Origin: Duncaniella muris
Lineage (GTDB): Bacteria > Bacteroidota > Bacteroidia > Bacteroidales > Muribaculaceae
DNA length: 64,000 nucleotides
Direction: 5' to 3'
Assembly (NCBI RefSeq): GCF_003024805.1
Contig: NZ_PUEC01000018.1
Coordinates: 1 to 64,000 of the forward strand
Each line of letters starts with the position of its first letter. Positions within the stretch are counted from its first letter, which is position 1. Shown one piece after another: positions 8,535-19,319 of the stretch. The notes under the pieces were generated by a model that did not search any database, had not been told where the DNA came from, and worked only from the letters and a program-made list of their open reading frames with translations. A program made the translations under genes and the position numbers.

Positions 8535-10934
8535 ATGGATAAGAGTATGAAAGAAGATACAACAAAGATAGTTTCAGTAGGACAGATAGATATAGGAGTC
8601 CCCTCCGAGCGGCCTAAGCCAAATTTCTCAGATCTCCCGATCATAGCCATGCGGGACCTCGTTCTGTTCCCGGGTGTTACTTTCCCGATTACATTGGGGC
8701 GTGAAGCCTCTGTTCGGACAGCATCGGCTGCTGCTGAACACAGCATTCCGGTTGGAATATTCTGTCAGAAAGTAGCATCAGTTGAAACTCCTGTACTTGA
8801 CGATCTGTATGAATATGGCGTAGTGGCCGATGTCCTGAAGACATTTGATTTGCCTGACGGCACACATACGGCCATAATAGCAGCCCGCGAAAAAATCAAG
8901 ATAGAAGGTCTTTCTGCCGGAAGCCATATCCCCGGTGTTCTGTCTGCCCAGGTCAAACCAGTTCATGACAGTGTGTCGCGGTCATCCGACAAAGAGTTTG
9001 TGGCTATCGTCGATGACATCCGGCAGACCACTCTCAATATACTCCAGAGCGGAAATGAAAAGATGAGCGATCTGGCCTTCAATATAGAAAATATCCCAGG
9101 TCCCCAGTTGCTGATCAATATGATCTGTACCCACTCGCCTTTTACTCCGGAGGTCAAGATCGAATTGCTGAAAAAGAACCGTCTGAAAGATCGCGGACAG
9201 CTTCTTCTCAGCCATCTTGCTCATAGCGAGGAGATGGCCGAGATCCGAGCGGAAGTCCACCGCAAAGCTCGGCGTAACATTGACGAGCAGCAGCGCAACG
9301 CATTCCTCCAGCATCAGTTTGAGGTTTTGCGCGAGGAGCTGTATGGCGATGATGATGACTGTGCCACACTTGAAGCGAAAGCCAAGGATATCGACTTTCC
9401 CCAGCCCGTGCGCCGCACATTCGCAAAAGAACTCGAAAAGCTCAGACGTCTGAACCCCCAGAGCCCCGATTATAGTGTGCAGTATTCCTATCTGCAATTG
9501 CTGACAGATCTTCCTTGGGGAAAATCGACCCCTCTGAACGCTGATTTTGCTTCTGCCGAAAGAGTTCTTGATGAAGACCATTACGGTCTGGAAAAAGTCA
9601 AGGAGAGAATCCTTGAACAGCTTGCGGTGATGATGAACACACCTGAAGGCCGTTCGCCAATCATTTGTCTTGTCGGTGCGCCTGGAGTCGGAAAGACCTC
9701 TTTGGGACAGTCTATAGCCAAAGCGCTTGGACGTAACTATCAGCGAGTTTCACTCGGCGGCCTGCATGACGAAGCGGAGATCCGCGGACACCGTCGCACA
9801 TATATCGGAGCGATGCCAGGCCGTATAATTGATGCTGTCAAGAGAGCCGGTTCGTCAAATCCGGTGCTTCTCCTTGATGAAATAGACAAAACCGGCAGTG
9901 ACTTCAAGGGCGATCCGTCATCGGCTCTGCTTGAAGTGCTTGACCCTGAACAGAACAGTCATTTCCATGACAACTATGTTGATGTGGACTATGATTTGTC
10001 ACATGTGCTCTTTATCGCCACAGCCAATACTCTTTCTACTATTCCCCGCCCATTGCTCGACCGAATGGAGGTTATCGATATCTCAGGTTATCTTCCTGAA
10101 GAAAAGATAGAAATCGCGCGCAAGCATCTGATTCCGCGTATTTCCGAAGAAAATGGATTCGGGAAAGACGAAATCGCGTTTACAACCGATGCTCTTTCGA
10201 AAATTATAGAAAGCTACACCGGAGAAAGCGGTGTGCGCATGCTTGAAAAGGAACTTGCCAAAGTGATCAGAAAGATCGTGCTTAACAAAATGCGCGGTAA
10301 GGACTATAAACTCACCGTTGAAGCCGGTGATCTGGTAGACTACCTCGGAGTAGAGGCTTACACGCCTGAACGTTATGAAGTGTCGGATACCCCAGGTGTT
10401 GCCACCGGACTGGCATGGACTGCGGTAGGAGGTGAGATTCTTTTTATTGAGACATCTGTCACCCAAGGGAAAGGTGAGAAGCTGACCATCACCGGAAATC
10501 TCGGCGATGTGATGAAAGAGTCGGCAGTCATAGCCACTCAGGTGGTAAAGGCGCGATCTGCGGCAAATGGCATTGATCCTGACAGTTTCGAGAACCGCCA
10601 GCTGCACATTCATGTGCCTGAAGGAGCCATTCCGAAGGACGGCCCTTCGGCCGGTATCACCATGTGTGTGTCTATCCTTTCTGCTTTGACCGGGCGCCCT
10701 GTGAAACCACGTCTTGCAATGACCGGCGAGATCACCCTGCGTGGCAAAGTGTTGCCGGTCGGCGGAATCAAAGAAAAGATGCTTGCGGCGAAGCGGGCGG
10801 GAATCACTGACATAATACTCTGTACCGATAACCGGAAAAATATCGAAGACATCAAGCCTATCTATATCGCAGGACTGACATTTCATTATGTCAGGACAAT
10901 TGACGAAGTATTTGCGGTGGCGTTTGGCGACTGA
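8535..10934 (+). CDS. lon: ATP-dependent protease Lon
   Basis: 799 residues from the ATG at 8535. Order: N-terminal substrate-binding LAN domain (from [14 protein letters not shown]), coiled-coil linker, AAA+ domain with Walker [12 protein letters not shown] (about residue 380) and Walker [10 protein letters not shown], then the protease domain with Ser in PKDGPSAG (about 704) and Lys in [14 protein letters not shown] (about 746), the Ser-Lys dyad. It is a cytoplasmic hexameric protease that degrades damaged and regulatory proteins. The upstream frame extension to 8466 carries the promoter -7 box and was rejected as coding. Confidence 0.96.
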   Translation: MDKSMKEDTTKIVSVGQIDIGVPSERPKPNFSDLPIIAMRDLVLFPGVTFPITLGREASVRTASAAAEHSIPVGIFCQKVASVETPVLDDLYEYGVVADVLKTFDLPDGTHTAIIAAREKIKIEGLSAGSHIPGVLSAQVKPVHDSVSRSSDKEFVAIVDDIRQTTLNILQSGNEKMSDLAFNIENIPGPQLLINMICTHSPFTPEVKIELLKKNRLKDRGQLLLSHLAHSEEMAEIRAEVHRKARRNIDEQQRNAFLQHQFEVLREELYGDDDDCATLEAKAKDIDFPQPVRRTFAKELEKLRRLNPQSPDYSVQYSYLQLLTDLPWGKSTPLNADFASAERVLDEDHYGLEKVKERILEQLAVMMNTPEGRSPIICLVGAPGVGKTSLGQSIAKALGRNYQRVSLGGLHDEAEIRGHRRTYIGAMPGRIIDAVKRAGSSNPVLLLDEIDKTGSDFKGDPSSALLEVLDPEQNSHFHDNYVDVDYDLSHVLFIATANTLSTIPRPLLDRMEVIDISGYLPEEKIEIARKHLIPRISEENGFGKDEIAFTTDALSKIIESYTGESGVRMLEKELAKVIRKIVLNKMRGKDYKLTVEAGDLVDYLGVEAYTPERYEVSDTPGVATGLAWTAVGGEILFIETSVTQGKGEKLTITGNLGDVMKESAVIATQVVKARSAANGIDPDSFENRQLHIHVPEGAIPKDGPSAGITMCVSILSALTGRPVKPRLAMTGEITLRGKVLPVGGIKEKMLAAKRAGITDIILCTDNRKNIEDIKPIYIAGLTFHYVRTIDEVFAVAFGD

Positions 10935-10980
10935 GTCGTAAAGAATCCTCTCGATCACTCAACTATACATTTTAAAAGAC

Positions 10981-11571
10981 ATGAAGAAAGTTTTTCTCCA
11001 TATCGGGATCATGATAATAGTGGCTGTAGCTATCGGATGGCTGGCCATGCTTTGGCTCGACGTCTGGACACGCCATGACGATACAATAACAGTGCCTCCG
11101 GTCAAGACTCTTTCTTATGGCGAAGCTGCCGCCAGGCTTGATCAGCATGGATTGGTCGCCGTGTTGAGCGACTCCGTCTATGACAAGTCTACTCGTCCGG
11201 GCACAGTGATTGATCAGAATCCCAAGGTTGGAACCATCGTTAAGGAAGGACGAGAAATATATTTGACAATCAACGCATTTTCCCCAAAAATGGTTTCGTT
11301 GCCTACTCTTACCGACATATCCTTGCGCCAGGCCAAATCAATTCTTGAAGGTCTGGAGATAAAGAAGGTGGTTGAAAAACGGGTTCCGAGCGACTTTAAA
11401 GATCTTGTGTTGGCTGTCCGTTATAAAGGCACACGGCTTTCTCCCGGTGCACGTGTTCCGGTCAATGCTACAATCGAACTTGAAGTTGGCGAGGGCAAAG
11501 CCGAGGAACTCATTGATACGGTCGGCGAAGATTCGGTCGAATCGGCCGGCGAACAACTGAATCTGTTCTGA
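10981..11571 (+). CDS. Membrane-anchored PASTA-domain protein
   Basis: 196 residues: one N-terminal membrane anchor (about residues 5-28), then tandem PASTA modules. The clearest are at about 38-98 (Y-GEAAARL..GL, ending G-IVKEGREIYLTIN) and 103-175 (VSLPTLTDISLRQAKSILEGL). PASTA modules bind peptidoglycan precursors or act as spacers. In Bacteroidetes this stand-alone anchored form, without a kinase domain, commonly precedes an rluD-type gene, as here, only 2 nt upstream. Confidence 0.85.
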   Translation: MKKVFLHIGIMIIVAVAIGWLAMLWLDVWTRHDDTITVPPVKTLSYGEAAARLDQHGLVAVLSDSVYDKSTRPGTVIDQNPKVGTIVKEGREIYLTINAFSPKMVSLPTLTDISLRQAKSILEGLEIKKVVEKRVPSDFKDLVLAVRYKGTRLSPGARVPVNATIELEVGEGKAEELIDTVGEDSVESAGEQLNLF

Positions 11572-11573
11572 TC

Positions 11574-12644
11574 ATGACAGTCGAGGATTTTGATGAAGAA
11601 CTTGGCGGAGCTCTTGACTGCGAGATTTCTGCTTCGGGTGGCGAAGGCGAGCTCTATGAGCATTTCCGTTTCATTGTCGACAAGGGGCAGCAACTGCTGC
11701 GTGTAGACAAATATCTTGTCACAAAGCTTGAAAAGTCATCGCGCAACCGTATCCAGCAGGCTGCTGACGCAGGTTGCATTCTGGTCAACGGCAAGGCTGT
11801 CAAGTCAAACTACCGGGTCAAACCGCTGGATGTCATCCAGATCGTGATGGACCGTCCGCGATATGAACTTGAGATCATTGCAGAGGATATTCCGCTTGAG
11901 ATCGTTTATGAGGACGATCAGCTCCTGGTGGTCAATAAGCCTGCCGGACTTGTGGTGCATCCCGGTCACGGAAACTATTCCGGGACTTTGGTCAACGCTC
12001 TGGCATGGCATTTCAGGGACAATCCGGATTACGATGTGAGTGATCCGCGGCTTGGGCTTGTACATAGAATTGACAAAGATACCTCCGGCCTTCTTGTCGT
12101 AGCCAAGACGCCTGATGCCAAAACCCATCTTGGCCGTCAATTCTTTAATAAGACCACAAAACGTGAATACAATGCCTTGGTGTGGGGAGTTCCATCGCCG
12201 TTAAGCGGGCGCATCGAAGGCAATATAGGCCGGAATCCGAAAGATCGCCTGCAGATGACAGTGCTTCCGCCCGATGATCCGACAGGAAAGCATGCTGTCA
12301 CTCACTATGAGGTGCTTGAAGATTTCGGACATGTGGCGTTGGTGAAATGTGTGCTTGAAACCGGACGCACCCATCAGATCAGAGTCCATATGCGCCATAT
12401 CGGCCATCCGCTGTTTTCTGATGCCCGCTATGGCGGCGATGTGGTGCTGCGTGGCGAACGAAGCGGATCATATCAGAAATTTGTAGCCAACTGCTTTGAA
12501 TTGTGCCCTCGTCAGGCACTCCATGCCAGGACTTTGGGCTTTGTCCATCCGGTGACCGGAGAAGAAATGTTTTTCAGCGCTCCGATTCCGGCTGACATGC
12601 AGGCTCTGATTGAGAAATGGCGCTCTTACGCCTCGCAGCGATAG
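11574..12644 (+). CDS. rluD: RluD-type 23S rRNA pseudouridine synthase
   Basis: 356 residues. An S4 RNA-binding domain (about 38-95, LRVDKYLVTKL..SRNRIQQ..) precedes the RluA-family catalytic domain with the signature HRIDKDTSGLLVVAKT, whose Asp (about residue 167) is the catalytic residue, and later GRTHQIRVHM. It isomerises uridines in helix 69 of 23S rRNA if truly RluD. The N-terminal 35 residues are an acidic extension. Starts 2 nt after the PASTA gene, so co-transcribed. Confidence 0.9.
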   Translation: MTVEDFDEELGGALDCEISASGGEGELYEHFRFIVDKGQQLLRVDKYLVTKLEKSSRNRIQQAADAGCILVNGKAVKSNYRVKPLDVIQIVMDRPRYELEIIAEDIPLEIVYEDDQLLVVNKPAGLVVHPGHGNYSGTLVNALAWHFRDNPDYDVSDPRLGLVHRIDKDTSGLLVVAKTPDAKTHLGRQFFNKTTKREYNALVWGVPSPLSGRIEGNIGRNPKDRLQMTVLPPDDPTGKHAVTHYEVLEDFGHVALVKCVLETGRTHQIRVHMRHIGHPLFSDARYGGDVVLRGERSGSYQKFVANCFELCPRQALHARTLGFVHPVTGEEMFFSAPIPADMQALIEKWRSYASQR

Positions 12645-12702
12645 AGAGTGGCATTGAATGAGGCCCGATATTGATCTGATGTGTTAAAATTAGGTTAAAT
12701 TA

Positions 12703-12734
12703 CTTGACAAGGGCTTAATAAGATTGTATTTTTG
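12703..12734 (+). promoter_or_regulatory. Promoter for ftsX
   Basis: CTTG (12703-12706) and TATTTTTG (12727-12734) are spaced 20 nt. The position shows that the true start is the ATG at 12751. Confidence 0.6.
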
Positions 12735-12750
12735 TGTTCTATTATCTATT

Positions 12751-13629
12751 ATGGCAAGAAGGCGTCATCACATAATACCCTTGTTTACTACCCGTGCCAC
12801 GGCGACAGTCTCGGTTGCTTTGGTTCTTTTCATCCTTGGAATGGCAGCCCTGATCGGGATTGCCACACGTGTTGTCACCGACAATATACGTGAGAATATG
12901 GGGTTTGTTGTTTTGTTCAACGAAGATGTGACAGCTTCTGATATAGATGCTGTCAAAAAAATGTTTGATAAGGCATCGGGGGTGTCATCTACGGTTTATT
13001 CTTCTCCGGATGTTGTTCTTGAACGCTGGCAGTCGATGGTCGGAGAGGACGAGGATATTGTAAAGCTTTCAGGGATAAATCCTTTTGTAGGCGAACTTGA
13101 AGTGCATGTTACTTCGGAATACGCATCGTCTGACAGTCTTGACCGGATGATCGCTCCTCTGATGCTCATGCCGCAAGTCAGCGAAGTCAAAGTCCATACA
13201 GAACTTGTGGATAAGGTGAACGCCACCCTTCGCAGCGTCGGGCTGGGGCTTCTTATTGTTGCCGTAGCCCTTTTGATCGTGTCATTCGTGCTGATTTTCA
13301 ACACTGTCAGACTTTCGGTCTATGCACGGCGTTTTACAATCTATACAATGAAACTTGTCGGTGCGACAGGCAGTTTTATACGCCGTCCGTTCCTTGTCGA
13401 TAATATTGTCAATGGACTTGTGGCGGGACTTATAGCTTCCATTGCCTTGGCTCTGGTTGTGCTTTACTGCCGTTCGCTTGACCTTCCGGTAGCGGAGATG
13501 TTCACTCTCCGGACGGTGCTCCCGGTTGTGGGCGCTTTGCTTGTGACCGGAGTGTTGATCTGCCTGATTGCGGCATTGTTTGCGACCAATAGATACTTGC
13601 GCCTGTCATATGATGAAATGTTTAAATAA
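12751..13629 (+). CDS. ftsX: Cell-division protein FtsX
   Basis: 292 residues from ATG 12751 (the frame is open from 12724, but that part overlaps the promoter). One N-terminal membrane segment, a periplasmic loop of about 130 residues, then three C-terminal membrane segments, the topology of FtsX. With FtsE it forms an ABC-type complex at the septum that activates peptidoglycan hydrolases. ftsE is not adjacent. The cluster ftsX - DUF3098 - uppP - truB - queA is a recurrent Bacteroidales gene order. Confidence 0.9.
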   Translation: MARRRHHIIPLFTTRATATVSVALVLFILGMAALIGIATRVVTDNIRENMGFVVLFNEDVTASDIDAVKKMFDKASGVSSTVYSSPDVVLERWQSMVGEDEDIVKLSGINPFVGELEVHVTSEYASSDSLDRMIAPLMLMPQVSEVKVHTELVDKVNATLRSVGLGLLIVAVALLIVSFVLIFNTVRLSVYARRFTIYTMKLVGATGSFIRRPFLVDNIVNGLVAGLIASIALALVVLYCRSLDLPVAEMFTLRTVLPVVGALLVTGVLICLIAALFATNRYLRLSYDEMFK

Positions 13630-13646
13630 CTACATATATTAATATA

Positions 13647-13934
13647 ATGGCATACAAACAGACAACAAAGCCATCTGCTCCCCAAGGTTCTCAGCTCGAT
13701 CCTGAGAGCCGCAGTCAGCTTCCTTTTTTGAAAATGAATTTCATACTCATGGCTATTGCCGGAGTTATGATCGTGCTTGGTTTCTGCCTCATGGCTGGTG
13801 GGGCTACCGATTGGGATGCCTTTAATGCTGATATTTTTTCAGTCCGCCGCGTGGTTGTAGGCCCGACTATAGCATTTCTCGGTTTTATCTTTATGGGATT
13901 TGCTATAATGTATAGCCCTAAACGGAAAGTGTGA
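13647..13934 (+). CDS. DUF3098 small membrane protein
   Basis: 95 residues with a polar N-terminus and two membrane segments (about 32-50 and 71-90). The length and the GWDAFNADIFSVRR-like loop between the helices fit DUF3098, a Bacteroidetes family lying between ftsX and uppP. No known function; the linkage suggests an envelope role. Confidence 0.8.
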   Translation: MAYKQTTKPSAPQGSQLDPESRSQLPFLKMNFILMAIAGVMIVLGFCLMAGGATDWDAFNADIFSVRRVVVGPTIAFLGFIFMGFAIMYSPKRKV

Positions 13935-13966
13935 ATAAGAAAATCAACTAAAAGGAATTAAAAGAA

Positions 13967-14785
13967 ATGGATTGTATTGATGCCCTTGTCCTTGGCATAG
14001 TGCAGGGCTTGGCCGAATATCTCCCTATAAGCAGCAGCGGCCATCTTGAAATCTGCCGCGAGATTCTTGGCCTTAGGCTTGCCGGTGCTGACGCTCTTGA
14101 ATTTGATATTGTACTGCATGTGGCTACCGTCTTGAGTACCATCGTAGTCCTTTGGAGCGAATTTGTGCCGCTGTGCAAGTCGTTTTTCACAATAGCGAGA
14201 GATGATAAGTTTTTCTATGTCTGCAAGATTCTTCTGTCTTGTATTCCTGTAGCGGTTGTCGGCTTGCTGTTTAAAGATTTTGTAGAACAGTTTTTCGGAG
14301 GCGGACTGCTTGTGGTCGGTATTTGCCTCCTTGTGACCGCATGTCTGCTGTCATTTGCTTTCTTTTTCCGTAATCCTGACCGGGAGAAGAGAGAGGGCAT
14401 CAGAGGTCATGAGATTTCATGGACCGATGCTTTTATCATCGGTTGTGCTCAGGCAGTGGCGGTGCTACCCGGTTTGAGCCGTTCAGGTACTACGATTGCC
14501 ACCGGTCTGCTTCTTGGCGACAAGCGTGACAAGATAGCCCAGTTCTCATTCTTTATGGTCATCATCCCTATACTCGGTGAAGCGTTGCTTAGCGCTAAGG
14601 ATCTTATTGCAGGAGAAGGTGTCGGTGAGGCCATCGGTATGTGGCCGCTGCTTGTAGGTTTCATCGCTTCGTTTGTGGTCGGCTGTGCGGCTTGCAAGTG
14701 GATGATAAGCATTGTCAAGAAAGGCAAACTGGTATGGTTTGCAGTCTACTGTCTCATAGTCGGTGTGCTCTGCATCGTGTGGTAA
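13967..14785 (+). CDS. uppP: Undecaprenyl-diphosphatase
   Basis: 272 residues, about eight membrane segments. It has the BacA/UppP signatures: GLAEYLPISSSGHLEI near the N-terminus (catalytic Glu and Ser region) and LPGLSRSGTTIATGLL (catalytic Arg region). It dephosphorylates undecaprenyl-PP to recycle the carrier lipid for peptidoglycan and O-antigen synthesis. Overexpression of the family gives bacitracin tolerance. Confidence 0.95.
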   Translation: MDCIDALVLGIVQGLAEYLPISSSGHLEICREILGLRLAGADALEFDIVLHVATVLSTIVVLWSEFVPLCKSFFTIARDDKFFYVCKILLSCIPVAVVGLLFKDFVEQFFGGGLLVVGICLLVTACLLSFAFFFRNPDREKREGIRGHEISWTDAFIIGCAQAVAVLPGLSRSGTTIATGLLLGDKRDKIAQFSFFMVIIPILGEALLSAKDLIAGEGVGEAIGMWPLLVGFIASFVVGCAACKWMISIVKKGKLVWFAVYCLIVGVLCIVW

Positions 14786-14807
14786 ATACAATTTCCCCTT
14801 TTTAAGT

Positions 14808-15533
14808 ATGGATTTCGTAACCGGAGAAATTTTATATATTGACAAGCCTCTTGAATGGACTTCGTTTGATGTGGTAAAGCGTCTGCGAGGTGTTATCCTC
14901 CACAAGATTCATAGAAAAAAATTCAAGGTGGGACATGCCGGAACGCTTGACCCCCTTGCTACGGGAGTTATGGTTGTGGTGACCGGTCGTGCGACCAAAC
15001 TGATAGAATCGCTGCAGGCTGGAGTGAAAGAGTATGTCGCCACTCTGCAACTCGGAGCAACAACCCCTTCTTTTGACCTTGAAACGGAAGTCGATGACAC
15101 ATATCCGACTGAACATATAACTCTTGAGTCGATACAGGAGATTTTACCTCGTTTTATAGGTCGCATAGAGCAGGTCCCACCCGCATTTTCAGCATGTAAG
15201 GTCGATGGCAAACGGGCCTATAAGATGGCACGCAAAGGTCACGATGTAGAACTTAAGCCCAAAGTGCTGGTCATTGACACCATTGAGATCACAGACTTTG
15301 ATCAGGCTTCGATGGTCTTGACGCTCAGAATTGTTTGCAGCAAAGGAACTTATATCCGGGCTCTTGCGCGTGACATCGGTGAGGCTCTTGGCTCCGGAGC
15401 GCATCTGATCGGCTTGCGCCGCACAAGAGTGGGCGAGGCTACCATAGAGCGCTGTCTTAGTGTCGACGCTGCTGTAGAGATGATCAGAAATGCAGAAGTG
15501 ACTTTCCCTGAAGGAGAGGAATCTCAAAGTTGA
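14808..15533 (+). CDS. truB: tRNA pseudouridine(55) synthase
   Basis: 241 residues from ATG 14808. The frame is open from 14763, but that extension overlaps the end of uppP and lacks family similarity. Catalytic motif GHAGTLDPLATGVM with Asp48, then the conserved PPAFSACKVDGKRAYKMARKG and CSKGTYIRALARDIG segments. It makes pseudouridine 55 in the T-loop of tRNAs. It begins 22 nt after uppP. Confidence 0.95.
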   Translation: MDFVTGEILYIDKPLEWTSFDVVKRLRGVILHKIHRKKFKVGHAGTLDPLATGVMVVVTGRATKLIESLQAGVKEYVATLQLGATTPSFDLETEVDDTYPTEHITLESIQEILPRFIGRIEQVPPAFSACKVDGKRAYKMARKGHDVELKPKVLVIDTIEITDFDQASMVLTLRIVCSKGTYIRALARDIGEALGSGAHLIGLRRTRVGEATIERCLSVDAAVEMIRNAEVTFPEGEESQS

Positions 15534-15600
15534 TCACTCCGGAATTATTCACGTTTAATTATTCAGAAATCAGTTCTAAAAGTTTATCAGATATTTAAGG

Positions 15601-16653
15601 ATGAAATTATCGCAATTTAAATTCCGCCTTCCGGAAGAGCTTATCGCCCAGCGTCCGGCTCCTGAACGGGACCAGTCAAGAATGATGGTTGTAAACCGTC
15701 GTACCGGAGAAATAGAACACAAAATTTTCAAGGATATCATTGACTATTTCGATGACGGAGACCTGTTTGTCTATAACGACACGATGGTATTCCCGGCCCG
15801 CCTTTATGGCAACAAGGAGAAGACCGGCGCTCGTATCGAGGTTTTCCTGTTGCGTGAACTCAGTGCTGAAAATAAACTTTGGGACGTTCTTGTGGAACCG
15901 GCTCGCAAGATCCGCATCGGCAACAAGCTTTATTTCGGTGACGATGAGTCGATGGTGGCGGAAGTGATTGACAATACAACATCACGCGGCCGTACACTCC
16001 GTTTCCTCTATGACGGCCCGCATGAAGAATTCAAGAAGGAACTGTATAAACTCGGCACCACACCTCTGCCTTACTACATAAACCGCGAGCCGGACGAAGA
16101 GGATGCCGAACGCTATCAGACCATCTTTGCCCGTAAGGAAGGAGCGGTGATTGTGCCCGGTGCCGCGCTCCATTTCTCGCGTGAACTCCTCAAGCGTCTT
16201 GAAATCAAAGGTGTGAACCAGGGCTTTATCACAATCCACAGCGGCCTCGGCAACTACCGTGACATTGATGTCGAGGATCTGACAAAGCATCGCATGGATT
16301 CTGAAGAGATGGAGGCCGATGAAGAACTTGTAAAGCTTGTCAATGCCACTAAAGACGGCGGCCATCGTGTCTGTGCGGTCGGCACCTCGGTGCTCCGTGC
16401 GGTTGCAAGTTCTGTCAGCATGGGCGACCACATGAAGACTTACTCAGGATGGACCAACAAGTTCATATTCCCGCCTTATGATTTCTCGGTTACAGATGCG
16501 CTTGTGTCGAATTTCCATCTGCCGTATTCCACAATGCTCATGATGGTAGCTGCTTTCGGAGGCTATGATCTTGTCATGGACGCTTATAAGAAAGCTGTTA
16601 AGGAAGGTTACAAGTTCGGAGTATATGGTGATGCCATGCTCATTGTATCATAA
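15601..16653 (+). CDS. queA: S-adenosylmethionine:tRNA ribosyltransferase-isomerase
   Basis: 350 residues. Starts [29 protein letters not shown], the canonical QueA opening, and has [20 protein letters not shown] and [11 protein letters not shown] blocks. It transfers and isomerises the ribosyl part of SAM onto 7-aminomethyl-deazaguanine at tRNA position 34 to give epoxyqueuosine. Full length. It may be co-transcribed with truB (67-nt gap). Confidence 0.95.
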   Translation: MKLSQFKFRLPEELIAQRPAPERDQSRMMVVNRRTGEIEHKIFKDIIDYFDDGDLFVYNDTMVFPARLYGNKEKTGARIEVFLLRELSAENKLWDVLVEPARKIRIGNKLYFGDDESMVAEVIDNTTSRGRTLRFLYDGPHEEFKKELYKLGTTPLPYYINREPDEEDAERYQTIFARKEGAVIVPGAALHFSRELLKRLEIKGVNQGFITIHSGLGNYRDIDVEDLTKHRMDSEEMEADEELVKLVNATKDGGHRVCAVGTSVLRAVASSVSMGDHMKTYSGWTNKFIFPPYDFSVTDALVSNFHLPYSTMLMMVAAFGGYDLVMDAYKKAVKEGYKFGVYGDAMLIVS

Positions 16654-16710
16654 CTTTGGGAGATCAATTAATACCCTCTCTTACTGATATTCTCTGACTA
16701 TAATCAATAT

Positions 16711-17343
16711 ATGGCCAATTATCTGACCATTGCGAATCAAAGTGAAGCGGCTTTTCGTGAAAAGATGAGCCGCTTCATCTCTTTTGCCATTCCGGTCACC
16801 ACGGCTGCGGAGGCTAAAGAGTATGTGGCGCTGTATACAAATGAGTATCACGATGCGCGCCATGTGTGCTGGGCCTATATGCTTGGATCAGACAGGAAGG
16901 AGTTTCTTTCGTCAGACAACGGAGAACCTTCCGGCACTGCCGGCAAGCCCATACTCGGCCAGATCAACTCATTCGGGCTGACCAATGTGCTGATAATCGT
17001 TGTCAGATACTTCGGAGGGATCAAACTTGGCACATCCGGCCTTATTGCAGCTTATCGTGAAGCGGCCCGGCTGGCGATTGAAGCGGCCGAAATCATAGAA
17101 GGCCGCGATATGACAACTCTCAGCCTGACTTTTCCGTATCTGGCCATGAACGATGTCATGAAACTTGTGAAAGCTCAGAATCCTGCCAATGGCCGTGAAT
17201 GTGTGAAAATAATTTCGCAGGATTTCGATAACACCTGCTCCATGACGTTGTCTTTGCCTCTTGATCTTCTACCGGAATTATCCGGCCGTCTTGAAGCGAT
17301 ATCCGGCACATCTGTCATCGCCCCTGAGGATTCTGAAAATTAA
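16711..17343 (+). CDS. YigZ/IMPACT-family protein (UPF0029)
   Basis: 210 residues. The N-terminal domain has the IMPACT signature (AYMLGSD..EFLSSDNGEPSGTAGKPILGQI) followed by the conserved VVRYFGGIKLGTSGLIAAYREAA, and the C-terminal UPF0029-associated domain is present. Family members bind nucleic acid or ribosomes; a cellular role in bacteria is not settled. Confidence 0.88.
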   Translation: MANYLTIANQSEAAFREKMSRFISFAIPVTTAAEAKEYVALYTNEYHDARHVCWAYMLGSDRKEFLSSDNGEPSGTAGKPILGQINSFGLTNVLIIVVRYFGGIKLGTSGLIAAYREAARLAIEAAEIIEGRDMTTLSLTFPYLAMNDVMKLVKAQNPANGRECVKIISQDFDNTCSMTLSLPLDLLPELSGRLEAISGTSVIAPEDSEN

Positions 17344-17441
17344 GAGCCGGTTAGACAATAAATGTTAAATTTATACAACCCCACATAGTGGCATTGCAGA
17401 TTCCCGTGTCAGGTCTTGTCTTACAGTCATAGAGGCGCAGA

Positions 17442-18389
17442 TCAGTAGCCTTTGCGGTATTTGTCTTCTTCGGAATCTTCAAGTATCGACAGGTATGATG
17501 CGTAGCGTGACTCTGATATCCGGTGATCGTCTACTGCCTCTCTGACGGCACATCCCGGTTCGTGAGTGTGTGTGCAGTCGCTGTAGCGGCATTCCGCTCC
17601 GGTTTTGAATATCTCAGGGAAAAAGTGGCTTACCTCATGGCGGTCAAATTCGAGTGTCCCGAATCCCTTTACGCCCGGAGTGTCAATGATTGCAGACGGC
17701 TCGTCCATATCCGGCAGATCAAACATTTCTGAAAAGGTAGTGGTATGCATGCCGGTGTCATGAGTCGATGAGATCGAGGCGGTGGCAAGTTGCAGTCCGG
17801 GAATAAGATCGTTGATCAGAGTGGATTTGCCAACTCCGGAATTGCCGGAAAACAATGTCGTTTTTCCTCTGAGATTTTCACGTAGAGTCTCCAGCCCTTC
17901 ACCGGTTTTGGCCGATACTTTCACCACTGGATAGCCGATGGATTCATACAGATAGCTTGCGGCGTTGAGATATTCCATTGCGTCAGGATCATCTTCAAGC
18001 AGGTCTATTTTGTTTATGACTATAACAGCCGGCACACGATAGGCTTCGGCTGTAGCCAGAAAACGGTCAATAAATGTGGTGGAGGTTGTTGGATGGAAGA
18101 GTGTCACCACAAGACATACCTGATCAAGATTTGCCGCCAATATGTGGGCCTGCTTGGAAAGGTTGCTTGCTTTGCGGATTATATAGTTGCGCCGGGGTGC
18201 AATCGCGGTGATATAGCCCGTGTCACCGTCAGGCAGACTTACGGTCACGTGATCTCCGACAGCCACTGGATTGGTAGTACGGATTCCTTTCAGCCTGAAA
18301 TTTCCTTTTATCTTGCAGTTAAGGTCTTCGCCGCTTTCGGTGCGCACGAGATAGCTGCTTCCGGTATTTTTGATTACAGTTCCGGTCAT
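17442..18389 (-). CDS. rsgA: Ribosome small-subunit GTPase RsgA
   Basis: 315 residues: N-terminal OB fold (about 1-70), a circularly permuted GTPase in which the G4 motif VINKIDL precedes the P-loop [10 protein letters not shown], then G3 DTPGVKGFG, and the C-terminal zinc region C-(YSD)C-THTHEPGC. It checks maturation of the 30S subunit decoding site. Its ATG overlaps the stop of the TPR gene by 4 nt (ATGA), so it is coupled to it. Confidence 0.95.
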   Translation of the reverse strand: MTGTVIKNTGSSYLVRTESGEDLNCKIKGNFRLKGIRTTNPVAVGDHVTVSLPDGDTGYITAIAPRRNYIIRKASNLSKQAHILAANLDQVCLVVTLFHPTTSTTFIDRFLATAEAYRVPAVIVINKIDLLEDDPDAMEYLNAASYLYESIGYPVVKVSAKTGEGLETLRENLRGKTTLFSGNSGVGKSTLINDLIPGLQLATASISSTHDTGMHTTTFSEMFDLPDMDEPSAIIDTPGVKGFGTLEFDRHEVSHFFPEIFKTGAECRYSDCTHTHEPGCAVREAVDDHRISESRYASYLSILEDSEEDKYRKGY

Positions 18390-19264
18390 TTCGATTTACT
18401 GTTTGATTGTTTGTCTAAAAATTGCGCCGCTCTTTTCTTGTCCACGCCGAGTTCGATTGCCTTTAGTGCATCGGCCTTGGCGTCGTCGGGCCGATAGCGC
18501 ATTTTATTTAACGCTGCACGGTAGAGATAGAGTTCACCATCATCTGGGGTCATTGATAATGCTGCGTTGATATCATCCGAAGCATCCTGTAGATTTCCGC
18601 AGAGCATGTGGCAATAACCGCGACCACTGTAGAATTCGGCATCCTTGTGCTCTTCAAGAACTTTGTTGTAATAGGGGATGGCTGCTGCAAATTCTCCGGT
18701 CCCGCTCAGTACAGAGGCACCGGCTATGTTGGTCTCGGTCTCGGAGGGGAAATTACGCTCCATGAATTCGAAATCAGCTTTCGCGGTCTTGAATTTATGA
18801 GCTCTTAAGGCGAGCAGACAGTGATGAAAACGAGGGCTGATAACCGTCGAGTCAAGTTGCAGGATCAGATCATAGTCCTTGTATGCCTCTTCTTCCATTC
18901 CGAGTGCAGAGAGAACGCGGGCGCGGTTGCTGAGTATGGTGACTGATGCCGGAGCCATCACATGTGCGTCAGTCAGTATGGCCAGAGCCAAAGAGTCCTG
19001 ACCCATATTGAATCTGATTATTCCGAGATTCGACATGAGAAGAATGTTTGATGGGTTGCCGGGCTCTAACTTCAGAGCTGCTGTCAGAGCCTCGGCTGCT
19101 TCTTTCCATTTCCCTTCGTTGCAGGCCTTGTCGGCTTCATCTACTTTTTGCATGTAAGGGCTGTCCTCTTCCGGTTTGGCCGTTGAGGCCGTGGCGGTGA
19201 AACAGGGTGTCAGTATGGATAATATCAGTATACTTGTGCGGAATATATTCAGAAGTATTTTCAT
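18386..19264 (-). CDS. Periplasmic tetratricopeptide-repeat protein
   Basis: 292 residues from ATG 19264, which gives a clean signal peptide ([27 protein letters not shown]). The frame upstream to 19351 adds an atypical N-terminus and was not used. The body is a series of about six TPR-like helix pairs (for example [71 protein letters not shown]). Probable periplasmic scaffold; partner unknown. It ends inside the rsgA start codon. Confidence 0.8.
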   Translation of the reverse strand: MKILLNIFRTSILILSILTPCFTATASTAKPEEDSPYMQKVDEADKACNEGKWKEAAEALTAALKLEPGNPSNILLMSNLGIIRFNMGQDSLALAILTDAHVMAPASVTILSNRARVLSALGMEEEAYKDYDLILQLDSTVISPRFHHCLLALRAHKFKTAKADFEFMERNFPSETETNIAGASVLSGTGEFAAAIPYYNKVLEEHKDAEFYSGRGYCHMLCGNLQDASDDINAALSMTPDDGELYLYRAALNKMRYRPDDAKADALKAIELGVDKKRAAQFLDKQSNSKSK

Positions 19265-19319
19265 TTTGGAAACTATGGTGGTGAAAGAGAGGGCGCCGAC
19301 CGTGAATGGTGGCTTGAAA